Positions 1 to 7,860 of a stretch of DNA of 64,000 bases are shown in pieces. The translations under genes and the position numbers were made by a program. Source of the DNA: Buttiauxella sp965119215. Its GTDB lineage: Bacteria > Pseudomonadota > Gammaproteobacteria > Enterobacterales > Enterobacteriaceae. Each line of letters starts with the position of its first letter. The stretch's first letter is position 1. Below the pieces are notes generated by a model, which saw only the letters and a list, made by a program, of their open reading frames with translations, was not told the DNA's origin and searched no databases. The stretch spans positions 62,001-126,000 of the forward strand of contig CBCPKK010000016.1 of the NCBI GenBank assembly GCA_965119215.1. The letters run 5' to 3'.

Positions 1-92
1 CAGTCGACAAGCGCCGGAATGCCTTTATCTTGATATACACCGCTTGAAGCGCGGTCAGAGATGGAAACTAAGCCAATGCGTAAGGTATTCAT
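1..92 (-). CDS. mog: Molybdopterin adenylyltransferase Mog (N-terminal part)
   Basis: The minus strand opens at 92 with an ATG and runs off the left edge of the window. The readable N-terminus begins MNTLRIGLVSISDRASSG, which matches the start of Mog, the enzyme that adenylates molybdopterin before molybdate insertion in molybdenum cofactor synthesis. Only about 30 codons are visible, so the catalytic part cannot be checked. Position agrees with E. coli, where mog lies just downstream of talB in the same direction. The gap of about 70 bases between the talB terminator and this start is the likely promoter region. Confidence 0.88.
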   Translation of the reverse strand, partial: MNTLRIGLVSISDRASSGVYQDKGIPALVD

Positions 93-162
93 ATCATTCC
101 CGGAGAGTCAAAACTTAACGGAATAATACACGGCGAAGGGAGTTGCAGACAGGGTGAAACAC

Positions 163-194
163 TAAAAAGCGTGACCGGGAGGCTCCGGTCACGC
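163..194 (-). terminator. Rho-independent terminator of talB
   Basis: On the minus strand a perfect 10-bp stem (GCGTGACCGG paired with CCGGTCACGC, six-base loop) begins just after the talB stop codon and is followed by TTTTTAG. This is a classical intrinsic terminator and separates talB from mog. Confidence 0.88.
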
Positions 195-200
195 CAATGA

Positions 201-1154
201 TTACAGCAGGTCGCCGATCATTTTTTCCAGTTTTTCCTGGTCGATAGCAAACTTGCGGATACCATCAGCCAGTTTATCAACGGCCATTGGGTCCTGGTTG
301 TGGCTCCACAGGAACTGGGATTCAGTCATGCGCTCTGGGCGTGCTTTGACTTCGCCGGTGTAAGACAGTTTACGCTCAACCGCGCCTTCGCTTTCAGCCA
401 GCTCTTTAAGCAGAGGAGGAGCGATAGTCAGGCGGTCACAGCCAGCCAGTTCGATAATCTCGCCTACGTTACGGAAGCTTGCGCCCATAACGACAGTCTC
501 GTAGCCGTGTTCTTTGTAGTACTGGTAGATTTCAGAAACAGAAACCACACCTGGATCTTCCTGCGGCGCGTACTCTTTCTTATCAGTATTCGCTTTGTAC
601 CAGTCGAGGATACGGCCTACGAATGGAGAAATCAGGAACACGCCCGCTTCAGCACAAGCACGCGCCTGAGCGAAGGAGAACAGCAAAGTCAGGTTACAGT
701 TGATGCCTTCTTTTTCCAGCTGCTCAGCAGCACAGATGCCCTGCCAGGTAGAAGCCAGTTTGATCAGGATACGGTCATTGCTGATACCCGCATCGTTGTA
801 CATTTTGATCAGACGTTTTGCTTTAGTGATGCTGGCATTGGTGTCATAAGACAGACGCGCATCCACTTCAGTAGAGATACGACCTGGGATCAGTTTGAGG
901 ATTTCCAGACCAATATTCACCGCCAGCTTGTCAGTTGCATCCACAACTTGTTGTGCACGGGAACTGCTTTGCTCACACGCCCAGGCAACTGCATCATCAA
1001 TCAGTTTGCGGTATTCAGGGATTTGCGCAGCATTGAGGATCAGAGATGGGTTAGTGGTAGCATCTTGCGGTTGATACAGCTTCATTGCCGCAATATCCCC
1101 GGTGTCCGCAACAACTGTGGTTAGCTGACGCAGGGAGGTCAATTTATCCGTCAT
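201..1154 (-). CDS. talB: Transaldolase B
   Basis: 317-residue class I transaldolase, the usual length for TalB. It moves a dihydroxyacetone unit between sedoheptulose-7-phosphate and glyceraldehyde-3-phosphate in the non-oxidative pentose phosphate pathway, in the cytosol. The Schiff-base lysine is at residue 132 in the context ILIKLAST, the strand motif DATTNPSLIL sits at residues 31-40, and NIGLEILKLIPGRISTEVDA follows at 80-99. The gene stands alone, with its own terminator behind it and a 215-base upstream gap before the divergent yaaJ. Nothing in the sequence looks altered. Confidence 0.97.
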   Translation of the reverse strand: MTDKLTSLRQLTTVVADTGDIAAMKLYQPQDATTNPSLILNAAQIPEYRKLIDDAVAWACEQSSSRAQQVVDATDKLAVNIGLEILKLIPGRISTEVDARLSYDTNASITKAKRLIKMYNDAGISNDRILIKLASTWQGICAAEQLEKEGINCNLTLLFSFAQARACAEAGVFLISPFVGRILDWYKANTDKKEYAPQEDPGVVSVSEIYQYYKEHGYETVVMGASFRNVGEIIELAGCDRLTIAPPLLKELAESEGAVERKLSYTGEVKARPERMTESQFLWSHNQDPMAVDKLADGIRKFAIDQEKLEKMIGDLL

Positions 1155-1369
1155 GATAGTGTTTCTCTTAGATGTAACTTGTTAGGGGGATGTAACCGGT
1201 CTTGCTTGATGATATCACGACGCAAAACAGGTGCAACCGCAGTAATACATCGGTAGGAACTGAACGCGGAAATGATAAATAACCTATATTATTTGTCTGC
1301 AATCTAAAGGAATATGCGCAACCAGCGCGTAGTAGCTGTGCTTGTAACACAGACAAACGAGGGAAGTTA

Positions 1370-2815
1370 ATGGCAGATTTTTTTCTTTTTATCAATGAGA
1401 TACTTTGGGGTTCAGTCCTCATTTATTTATTAGTCGGGGCAGGACTCTGGTTCACCTGGCAATGTGGCTTTGTACAATTTCGCTATCTGACTCAACTACG
1501 CAGCCTTATTCTTTCGAATAAAAGCGGAAATTCTTCCGGACTTTCCTCATTCCAGGCTCTTTGCACAAGCCTTGCTGCACGCGTTGGCAGCGGCAACCTT
1601 TCCGGCGTGGCAATTGCCCTGACGCTCGGAGGCCCTGGCGCTATTTTCTGGATGTGGGTGGTTGCCATGCTGGGTATGGCGACATCCTTTGCTGAATGCT
1701 CCCTCGCTCAGCTTTATAAAACGCGCGATAGCGAAGGCAATTATCGTGGTGGCCCAGCCTGGTACATGGAACGCGGGCTAGGAATGCGCTGGATGGGCGT
1801 GATGTTCTCCGTCTTCCTGATGCTGGCCTTTGGTTTGATTTTCAACGCGGTACAAGCAAATTCAATTGCTAACGCAGTCAACCATGCTTTTGGCATCCCA
1901 AAAACCTGGATTGGTATCGCCCTTGTCGTTCTGACAGCCAGCGTTATTTGGGGCGGAATGCGTGGCACCGCGCGTATCTCCCAATGGTTAGTGCCGTTTA
2001 TGGCGCTAATCTGGGTACTGATGAGCCTGGTGGTGATGGCGATGAATATCGAACGCCTGCCCGAAGTCGTTTCTTTGGTCTTCAGGAGCGCATTTGGCTG
2101 GCAAGAAGCCGCGTCGGGTGCGATTGGATTCACCATTAGCCAGGCAATTACTACCGGTTTCCAGCGAGGAATGTTCTCCAACGAAGCGGGGATGGGTTCT
2201 TCGCCTAATGCTGCAGCAGCGGCTGCAACATGGCCTCCACACCCTGCATCACAAGGCCTGGTGCAGATGTTTGGCGTGTTGGTCGATACGATGATCATCT
2301 GTTCGGCAACGGCGGGAATTATTCTGTTCTCAGGGATTCTGGACACACCTCATCCAGAAATGAATGGCATCACTATGGTTCAACAAGCGCTTAGCAGTGT
2401 GGTTGGCTCATGGGGAACCGGGTTCATCGCGCTGATTGTGATACTTTTTGCCTTCACCTCGATTGTCGCCAACTATGCGTACGCGGAAAACAATTTGCTG
2501 TTCATACAACAGAAAAGCCCTTTCGCCACGGTGCTATTCCGTTGTCTGGCGCTGGTCATGGTCATGTTTGGCACCCTTTCGCCATTACCGCTGGTCTGGC
2601 AGATGGCTGATGTGGCGATGGCGTTTATGGCAATCACCAATATCACGGCAATTCTGCTGCTTTCGCCTATTGCAAAGGATCTCAGTACCGATTACTTACG
2701 CCAGTTGCGACTCGGCGTGACACCGGTTTTCGACCCGAACCGTTTTCCAGAAATTAAAAGCCAACTGGAACCGGGCATTTGGGACAACCCTAAGCCCCCT
2801 GAAACCAAACGCTAA
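1370..2815 (+). CDS. yaaJ: Sodium/alanine (AGCS) symporter YaaJ
   Basis: 481-residue polytopic inner-membrane protein of the alanine/glycine:cation symporter family, about the length of E. coli YaaJ. The family signature region is clear (ALCTSLAARVGSGNLSGVA near residue 65, then GPGAIFWMWVVAMLGMATSF), as is the conserved GFQRGMFSNEAGMGSSPNAA segment in the middle. Roughly ten hydrophobic segments can be followed. It presumably imports alanine or glycine with sodium, but substrate specificity is inferred from the family only. It is divergent from talB and lies 69 bases before yaaA in the same direction. The C-terminal tail after the last membrane segment is hydrophilic. Confidence 0.93.
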   Translation: MADFFLFINEILWGSVLIYLLVGAGLWFTWQCGFVQFRYLTQLRSLILSNKSGNSSGLSSFQALCTSLAARVGSGNLSGVAIALTLGGPGAIFWMWVVAMLGMATSFAECSLAQLYKTRDSEGNYRGGPAWYMERGLGMRWMGVMFSVFLMLAFGLIFNAVQANSIANAVNHAFGIPKTWIGIALVVLTASVIWGGMRGTARISQWLVPFMALIWVLMSLVVMAMNIERLPEVVSLVFRSAFGWQEAASGAIGFTISQAITTGFQRGMFSNEAGMGSSPNAAAAAATWPPHPASQGLVQMFGVLVDTMIICSATAGIILFSGILDTPHPEMNGITMVQQALSSVVGSWGTGFIALIVILFAFTSIVANYAYAENNLLFIQQKSPFATVLFRCLALVMVMFGTLSPLPLVWQMADVAMAFMAITNITAILLLSPIAKDLSTDYLRQLRLGVTPVFDPNRFPEIKSQLEPGIWDNPKPPETKR

Positions 2816-2884
2816 TCGCAACCATTGGCAGATTCTTTCAGTAATTTTGCTAAAGTAGCGGGTAATAATCGGCAAGGAACAGAT

Positions 2885-3658
2885 ATGCTAATTCTAATTT
2901 CACCTGCAAAAACAATGGATTATCAAAGCGATCTCCCGACCGATCGTTATACGCAACCCGAACTGCTGGATTATTCGCAGCAGCTGATTGCGGTGGCTCG
3001 TAAACTTAGCGCGCCGCAAATATCGTCACTGATGCATATCAGCGACAAACTGGCTTCGCTGAACGAAACCCGTTTTCACGAATGGCAGCCTGATTTCACA
3101 CCGCAAAACGCACGTCAGGCCATTCTGGCGTTTAAAGGCGATGTGTATACGGGATTACAGGCTGAAGATTTCAGTGATGCGGATTTCGAATTTGCCCAGC
3201 AGCATTTACGGATGCTTTCCGGATTATATGGCGTGTTGCGCCCGCTCGATCTGATGCAGCCGTATCGGCTGGAAATGGGCATTAAGCTTGAGAATCCGAA
3301 GGGCAAAGATCTGTATCACTTCTGGGGCGATATCATCACCGAGAAGCTCAACCATGCGTTGGCAGCCCAGGGCGATAACATCGTGATCAATCTGGCTTCG
3401 GATGAATACTTCAAATCAGTGAAGCCGAAAAAGCTCAATGCTGAAATCATTAAGCCGGTGTTCCTTGATGAGAAGAATGGCAAATTTAAAGTCATCAGTT
3501 TCTACGCCAAGAAAGCTCGCGGATTGATGAGCCGCTACATCATTGAAAATCGCCTCACCAAACCTGAGCAACTGACCGGTTTTAATACCGACGGCTACGT
3601 CTTTGATGAAGCGGCTTCTGGCAAGCATGAACTGGTGTTCAAGCGCCACGAGCAATAA
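2885..3658 (+). CDS. yaaA: Peroxide stress protein YaaA
   Basis: 257-residue UPF0246/YaaA protein. In E. coli YaaA is OxyR-induced and limits intracellular free iron and Fenton damage during hydrogen peroxide stress. The family start MLILISPAKTMDYQSDLP and the conserved C-terminal block KKARGLMSRYIIENR are both present. The frame is open further upstream to 2825, but the start at 2885 is chosen because AAGGAA lies just before it and the protein then begins exactly like E. coli YaaA. It follows yaaJ on the same strand after 69 bases, and a strong hairpin follows the stop. Confidence 0.95.
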   Translation: MLILISPAKTMDYQSDLPTDRYTQPELLDYSQQLIAVARKLSAPQISSLMHISDKLASLNETRFHEWQPDFTPQNARQAILAFKGDVYTGLQAEDFSDADFEFAQQHLRMLSGLYGVLRPLDLMQPYRLEMGIKLENPKGKDLYHFWGDIITEKLNHALAAQGDNIVINLASDEYFKSVKPKKLNAEIIKPVFLDEKNGKFKVISFYAKKARGLMSRYIIENRLTKPEQLTGFNTDGYVFDEAASGKHELVFKRHEQ

Positions 3659-3664
3659 AACGAA

Positions 3665-3691
3665 CAAGGCGGGTGATATTTACCCGCCTTG
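3665..3691. terminator. Bidirectional terminator between yaaA and yaaX
   Basis: A perfect 10-bp stem (CAAGGCGGGT / ACCCGCCTTG) with a seven-base loop lies between the convergent yaaA and yaaX stop codons. T-rich sequence flanks both sides (ATTAAAATT rightward, TTCGTTTTAT leftward), so it can serve both genes. Confidence 0.85.
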
Positions 3692-3698
3692 ATTAAAA

Positions 3699-4007
3699 TT
3701 AGTGGTGTTTCCAGTCATCACCGTGATTGCCGTTATCGTGATGATCTTTATCATGATGGCCGTTGTCATGGTGATCGTAACGATGGTCGTCATGATGGTC
3801 ATGCGGATGCCATCTGTTATCGCGCCATTCGTAGTGATCCCCCCACCAGCCATGGTCACGCCAGTGGCCGCCGTCCCAGTAGTTGCCATTATGGTCCTGA
3901 TCGCCAATCTGTAATTTTACCGCCGGGATAAGCGTAATTTCTGAAGCCTGCGCAGCAAGCGGAGTGATAACCAGAATGGATAAAGCCAGAATCATTGATT
4001 TCAACAT
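3699..4007 (-). CDS. yaaX: DUF2502 periplasmic protein YaaX
   Basis: 102-residue secreted protein. A signal peptide of about 21 residues (MLKSMILALSILVITPLAAQA) precedes a short conserved block (EITLIPAVKLQIGD, then YYWDGGHWRDHGWW-like residues) shared with E. coli YaaX. The C-terminal half is an extreme His/Asp/Asn repeat (DHHDNGHHDKDHHDNG), much longer in histidine than I recall for E. coli. Such a tail could bind metal, but no function is established for the family. Start supported by AAGGAG seven bases upstream. Its position between yaaA and thrC is conserved, although here an accessory block has been inserted between yaaX and thrC. Confidence 0.88.
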   Translation of the reverse strand: MLKSMILALSILVITPLAAQASEITLIPAVKLQIGDQDHNGNYWDGGHWRDHGWWGDHYEWRDNRWHPHDHHDDHRYDHHDNGHHDKDHHDNGNHGDDWKHH

Positions 4008-4223
4008 AAGTTACTCCTTACTGCATTCATGCCCGCTATGGGCCGTTGAAAAGAGCTTATGCCGAATGACGCACGGTTGTTATTCTCCGCAATCCTAATC
4101 TGTAACCTCCCGCATTTAATGGGAATTTCTACTTTTTCCCTCCTTGTTTCCTGCACATTTCCTCCATGATTCAGGCGTAAACCCCGCCTTGACTTATTTT
4201 GTCAAAAGCGTACTTTTCAGGAC

Positions 4224-5204
4224 ATGAAAACCTTTCTGATTATTGTTCCGGATGGCGGGGTACTGTTCGAAGCCGCCGGGATTGCCGACATACTGATGCA
4301 TGCCAGCCGCTCACCGGCTGAAGGCTTGTCTCAACCTCGCTACCAGATAAGACTGGCGACCACTCAGCCTCACCAGGTGATCCACGGTCAATCCGGGTTA
4401 AATCTGCTGGCCGACCATCGCCTGCACGAACTCGATCCTTATGAACCCCGAGATACCATTATGATCACGGGAAGAGGATTAGATGAGCTGGAAGGGACGG
4501 CGGTGGTCGACTGGTTAAAGCTTGCCGCGCCTCACGCTCAGCGCATTGTTTCCATTTGCGGTGGGGCGATGCTGCTGGCGCAGGCCGGGCTACTTAATGG
4601 TCGTCGTGCGACAACCCATTGGCACCTGCTGGAAAAGATGCAATCCGCTTATCCACTCGTCAAAGTCGAAAGTGGCCCGCTGTATCTTCAGGATGGCCCT
4701 GTCTGGACTTCAGGTGGCGTAAGCTCAGGTTTTGATCTGACCCTCGCGCTGGTCGAAGAAGATTATGGTTTTACGCTTGCCCGCGACGTCGCACAGGATC
4801 TGGTGATGTATCTGCGTCGTCCCGGCGGACAGATGCAATTCAGCCGTTACCACCTCCAGCAAAGCGACGTTTCCAGTCCGATTGGTCAATTGCAAAACTG
4901 GCTTCTTGAGAATCTCTCCGCCGATTTGTCGGTTGAGAAACTGGCTGACCGCGTCGCGATGAGTCCCCGAAACTTCACGCGTGTTTTCAGCAAAGAAACG
5001 GGCATCACGCCAGCGCGCTATGTTGAAGAAGCTCGCCTTGCCGCCGCCCGACATGGCCTTGAGCAAACGCGGGAAACGCTCGATCAGATTGCAAGTAAAG
5101 CGGGTTTCGGCAACACCATCACTTTGCGCCGAGTCTTTGAGCGTCAGCTACACCTCACTCCGGGCGAATACCGCGAACGCTTTCATTGCCGCAAAATGGC
5201 GTGA
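4224..5204 (+). CDS. GlxA/FtrA-type transcriptional regulator (DJ-1 domain plus AraC HTH)
   Basis: 326 residues in two parts. Residues 1-190 form a DJ-1/PfpI (class I amidotransferase-like) sensor with the nucleophile-elbow cysteine at 112 in the context SICGGAMLLAQAG. Residues 215-320 form an AraC-type double helix-turn-helix (LSVEKLADRVAMSPRNFTRV and DQIASKAGFGNTITLRRVF). Members of this family are activators of catabolic genes and their ligand is usually unknown. The gene ends 78 bases before a GAPDH paralogue on the same strand, which is the obvious target or operon partner. It belongs to a block absent from this place in E. coli. The ligand cannot be deduced. Confidence 0.85.
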   Translation: MKTFLIIVPDGGVLFEAAGIADILMHASRSPAEGLSQPRYQIRLATTQPHQVIHGQSGLNLLADHRLHELDPYEPRDTIMITGRGLDELEGTAVVDWLKLAAPHAQRIVSICGGAMLLAQAGLLNGRRATTHWHLLEKMQSAYPLVKVESGPLYLQDGPVWTSGGVSSGFDLTLALVEEDYGFTLARDVAQDLVMYLRRPGGQMQFSRYHLQQSDVSSPIGQLQNWLLENLSADLSVEKLADRVAMSPRNFTRVFSKETGITPARYVEEARLAAARHGLEQTRETLDQIASKAGFGNTITLRRVFERQLHLTPGEYRERFHCRKMA

Positions 5205-5282
5205 ATTGATCCTTTTTTGTCATTTACGCCATTTCGTCAGAAGCCTACAGTGATTCCAGACATTTCAAAGAAGGAGTCAATC

Positions 5283-6293
5283 ATGGTTAAGGTCGGTATT
5301 AATGGTTTTGGCAGGATTGGTCGTAACGTATTACGCGCCGCACTGAGCAATGAAGACGTAGAGATTGTTGCAATCAACGATCTGACAGACAGCAAAACCC
5401 TCGCTCACCTTTTGAAACACGATTCACTGATGGGTGCCTTGCCTGTACCGGTTGCAGCGACCGACGGGCAATTGCAGGTCGACGGCAAACTTGTTCGGGT
5501 ATTCAGCGAAAGAGATCCGGCAAATATCCCGTGGCGCGATGTGGGTGTCGATATTGTTATTGAAGCCACCGGTTTCTTTACCAGCCGCGAGCAGGCTGCG
5601 GTACACATCAATAGCGGCGGAGCCAAACGCGTCATCATCTCGGCACCGGGTAAAGATGACGACCTGACGATAGTGATGGGTGTTAACCACCAGCAGTATG
5701 ATCCAGAACGCCACTACGTGGTGAGCAACGGGAGCTGTACCACTAACGGCCTTGCGCCTGCCGCACAGGTTTTACATCAGCAGTTTGGTATTGAACATGG
5801 TTTGATGAATACCACTCACGCTTACACCAACAGCCAGGCGCTGCACGATCAGCCGGAAAAAGACCTTCGTGGTGCGCGAGCCGCCGCTCTTTCCATAGTT
5901 CCTTACTCCAGCGGTGCGGCAAAAGCGTTAGGCAAAGTCATCCCTGAGCTGGACGGACGCCTGACAGGCTACTCATTGCGTGTGCCTGTACCCGTAGTTT
6001 CTATCGTTGATTTAACGGTAACCTTGAAACGCCCGGTCACTGTTGAAGAGGTGAATGCAGCATTCCTGGAAGCCGCAACAAGCGGCCCGCTGAAAGGCAT
6101 TTTGGGCTACAGCGATGAACCGCTGGTATCGAGTGATTACCAGGGCGATCCACGTTCTTCTATCATCGATGGGCTTTCGACGCTGGTGATTGGCGGCAAT
6201 CTGGTCAAGATATTAGCCTGGTACGATAACGAATGGGGCTTTTCTAACCGCCTGGTCGATCTGGCTGGAATGATGGCTAAACGCGGGCTTTAA
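5283..6293 (+). CDS. Type I glyceraldehyde-3-phosphate dehydrogenase paralogue
   Basis: 336-residue GAPDH-family protein with an N-terminal NAD fold (MVKVGINGFGRIGRNVLR; Asp in AINDLTD, expected for NAD preference) and catalytic domain. The catalytic cysteine is in SNGSCTTNGLAPAAQVL; the usual second cysteine four residues on (SCTTNC) is glycine here. The C-terminus carries KILAWYDNEWGFSNRLVDL. Overall it looks more like Gram-positive-type GAPDHs (EKDLRGARAAALSIVP) than like the housekeeping GapA or Epd of enterobacteria, so it is an accessory paralogue, probably acquired. The start at 5283 is chosen because AAGGAG lies seven bases upstream; an in-frame start at 5217 lacks one. Substrate may be glyceraldehyde-3-phosphate or a related aldehyde. 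Confidence 0.85.
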   Translation: MVKVGINGFGRIGRNVLRAALSNEDVEIVAINDLTDSKTLAHLLKHDSLMGALPVPVAATDGQLQVDGKLVRVFSERDPANIPWRDVGVDIVIEATGFFTSREQAAVHINSGGAKRVIISAPGKDDDLTIVMGVNHQQYDPERHYVVSNGSCTTNGLAPAAQVLHQQFGIEHGLMNTTHAYTNSQALHDQPEKDLRGARAAALSIVPYSSGAAKALGKVIPELDGRLTGYSLRVPVPVVSIVDLTVTLKRPVTVEEVNAAFLEAATSGPLKGILGYSDEPLVSSDYQGDPRSSIIDGLSTLVIGGNLVKILAWYDNEWGFSNRLVDLAGMMAKRGL

Positions 6294-6315
6294 AGATGCA
6301 CCCGCTAGTTCCTTT

Positions 6316-6344
6316 AAAATCCACGCACCTGCGTGGATTTTTTT
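6316..6344 (+). terminator. Intrinsic terminator after the GAPDH paralogue
   Basis: Stem AAATCCACGC / GCGTGGATTT with a four-base loop, running directly into a seven-T tract. It closes the regulator-GAPDH unit and isolates the phytase gene downstream. Confidence 0.9.
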
Positions 6345-6452
6345 GCATACAAAACAACAACGCGACGAACTCGACGTTACTTTTTTGCTTCTGGAGTATA
6401 TTTGTCAGACTGAAGATCCTGCTTTAACACTCGAAAAATAAAGAGTCTGTAA

Positions 6453-7793
6453 ATGACAATCTCTGCGTTTAACCGCAAAAAACTCACGCTTCGTATTGGT
6501 ATGCTCACCGTGCTGAGTGCCACAGCTTCATTAGGTTCTACGGCATATGCCAACGAAACTCCGGCTTCAGGTTACCAGGTGGAAAAAGTGGTAATACTCA
6601 GCCGCCACGGTGTACGCGCGCCAACCAAAATGACGCAAACCATGCGCGACGTAACGCCCAATACCTGGCCCGAATGGCCAGTTAAACTGGGTTACATCAC
6701 GCCTCGCGGTGAGCATCTGATTAGCCTGATGGGCGGGTTTTATCGCGAGAAATTTCAACAGCAGGGGATTTTATCGCAGGATAATTGCCCTACCCCAAAC
6801 TCAGTTTATGTCTGGGCAGACGTCGATCAGCGCACGCTTAAAACGGGTGAAGCTTTCCTGGCAGGGCTTGCCCCTCAATGTGGTCTGACGATTCACCACC
6901 AGCAGAATCTTGATAAAGCCGATCCTCTGTTCCATGCGGTGAAAGCGGGCACCTGTTCAATGGATAAAACTCAGGTTCAACAGGCCGTTGAAAAAGAGGC
7001 TCAAACTCCGATTGATAATCTGAACCAGCTCTATCTTCCTTCGCTGGCCTTGATGAACACGACCCTCAACTTTACGAAGTCTGCCTGGTGCCAAAAGCAC
7101 AGCGCGGATAAAAGCTGTGATTTAGGGCAATCCATGCCGAGCAAGCTGTCGATAAAAGGCGATGGCAACAAAGTCGCTCTCGACGGAGCCGTTGGCCTTT
7201 CGTCTACGCTCGCTGAAATTTTCCTGCTGGAATATGCGCAAGGGATGCCGCAGGCGGCGTGGGGGAATATTCATTCGGAGCAAGAGTGGACGGCGCTGCT
7301 GAAGCTGCATAACGCCCAGTTTGATTTGATGTCGCGCACGCCTTATATCGCCAGGCATAACGGAACGCCGTTGTTGCAGACCATCAGCAACGCGCTGGAC
7401 TCAAATACCACTGCAAGCAAACTGCCGGATATCTCACCTGACAATAAGATCCTGTTTATTGCCGGACACGACACCAATATTGCCAATATCGCAGGCATGC
7501 TCAACATGAGCTGGACGCTGCCAGGACAGCCTGATAACACGCCTCCAGGCGGCGCGCTGGTCTTTGAGCGTCTGGCTGATAAAGCCGGGAAACAGTACGT
7601 TAGCGTGAGTATGGTGTATCAGACACTCGAACAGTTGCGCGCTCAAACACCACTAAGCCTTAAGGAACCAGCAGGAAGCGTGCAGCTAAAAATCCCTGGC
7701 TGTAGCGACCAGACGGCTGAAGGATATTGCCCGCTGCCGACGTTCACGCGCGTGGTTAGCCAAAGCGTGGAACCAGGTTGCCAGCTACAGTAA
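6453..7793 (+). CDS. Secreted histidine acid phosphatase / 6-phytase
   Basis: 446-residue histidine acid phosphatase. A signal peptide of 33 residues ends AYA before NETPASGYQ, leaving a 413-residue periplasmic enzyme. The nucleophile motif RHGVRAP is at residues 51-57 and the proton-donor motif HDTN at 339-342, preceded by LFIAGHD. Several cysteines suggest disulfides. The mature sequence closely resembles, from memory, the Buttiauxella phytase that releases phosphate from phytate, which is also the main evidence for the genus. It is transcribed toward thrC and flanked by terminators on both sides, so it is probably monocistronic. AAGAG lies before the ATG. No convincing Pho box was found upstream. 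Confidence 0.92.
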   Translation: MTISAFNRKKLTLRIGMLTVLSATASLGSTAYANETPASGYQVEKVVILSRHGVRAPTKMTQTMRDVTPNTWPEWPVKLGYITPRGEHLISLMGGFYREKFQQQGILSQDNCPTPNSVYVWADVDQRTLKTGEAFLAGLAPQCGLTIHHQQNLDKADPLFHAVKAGTCSMDKTQVQQAVEKEAQTPIDNLNQLYLPSLALMNTTLNFTKSAWCQKHSADKSCDLGQSMPSKLSIKGDGNKVALDGAVGLSSTLAEIFLLEYAQGMPQAAWGNIHSEQEWTALLKLHNAQFDLMSRTPYIARHNGTPLLQTISNALDSNTTASKLPDISPDNKILFIAGHDTNIANIAGMLNMSWTLPGQPDNTPPGGALVFERLADKAGKQYVSVSMVYQTLEQLRAQTPLSLKEPAGSVQLKIPGCSDQTAEGYCPLPTFTRVVSQSVEPGCQLQ

Positions 7794-7802
7794 CGATCCG
7801 AC

Positions 7803-7837
7803 AAAAAAATGCCGCTCGCGGTTAAGCGAACGGCATT
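7803..7837 (-). terminator. Terminator of the thr operon
   Basis: Between the convergent phytase and thrC genes. On the minus strand a 12-bp stem (AATGCCGTTCGC / GCGAGCGGCATT, one G-T pair) with a six-base loop runs into TTTTTG. It therefore terminates thrC transcription, and on the other strand may also block read-through from the phytase. Confidence 0.85.
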
Positions 7838-7860
7838 AATTTTATAACGCGTAGAAACGG

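Noticed and set aside
300..1124. A 274-codon open frame opposite talB
   Set aside because: Antisense shadow of transaldolase; no recognisable protein features.
1168..1422. An 84-codon frame between talB and yaaJ on the minus strand
   Set aside because: Overlaps the yaaJ start, has no ribosome-binding site and no similarity I recognise.
6345..6452. Possible Pho box before the phytase (TTTGTCAGACTG)
   Set aside because: Only one partial half resembling CTGTCAT with no second copy at the correct 11-base spacing.
6453..7793. Phytase considered as glucose-1-phosphatase (Agp)
   Set aside because: The proton-donor motif is HDTN as in phytases of the AppA type, and the sequence follows the Buttiauxella phytase closely.
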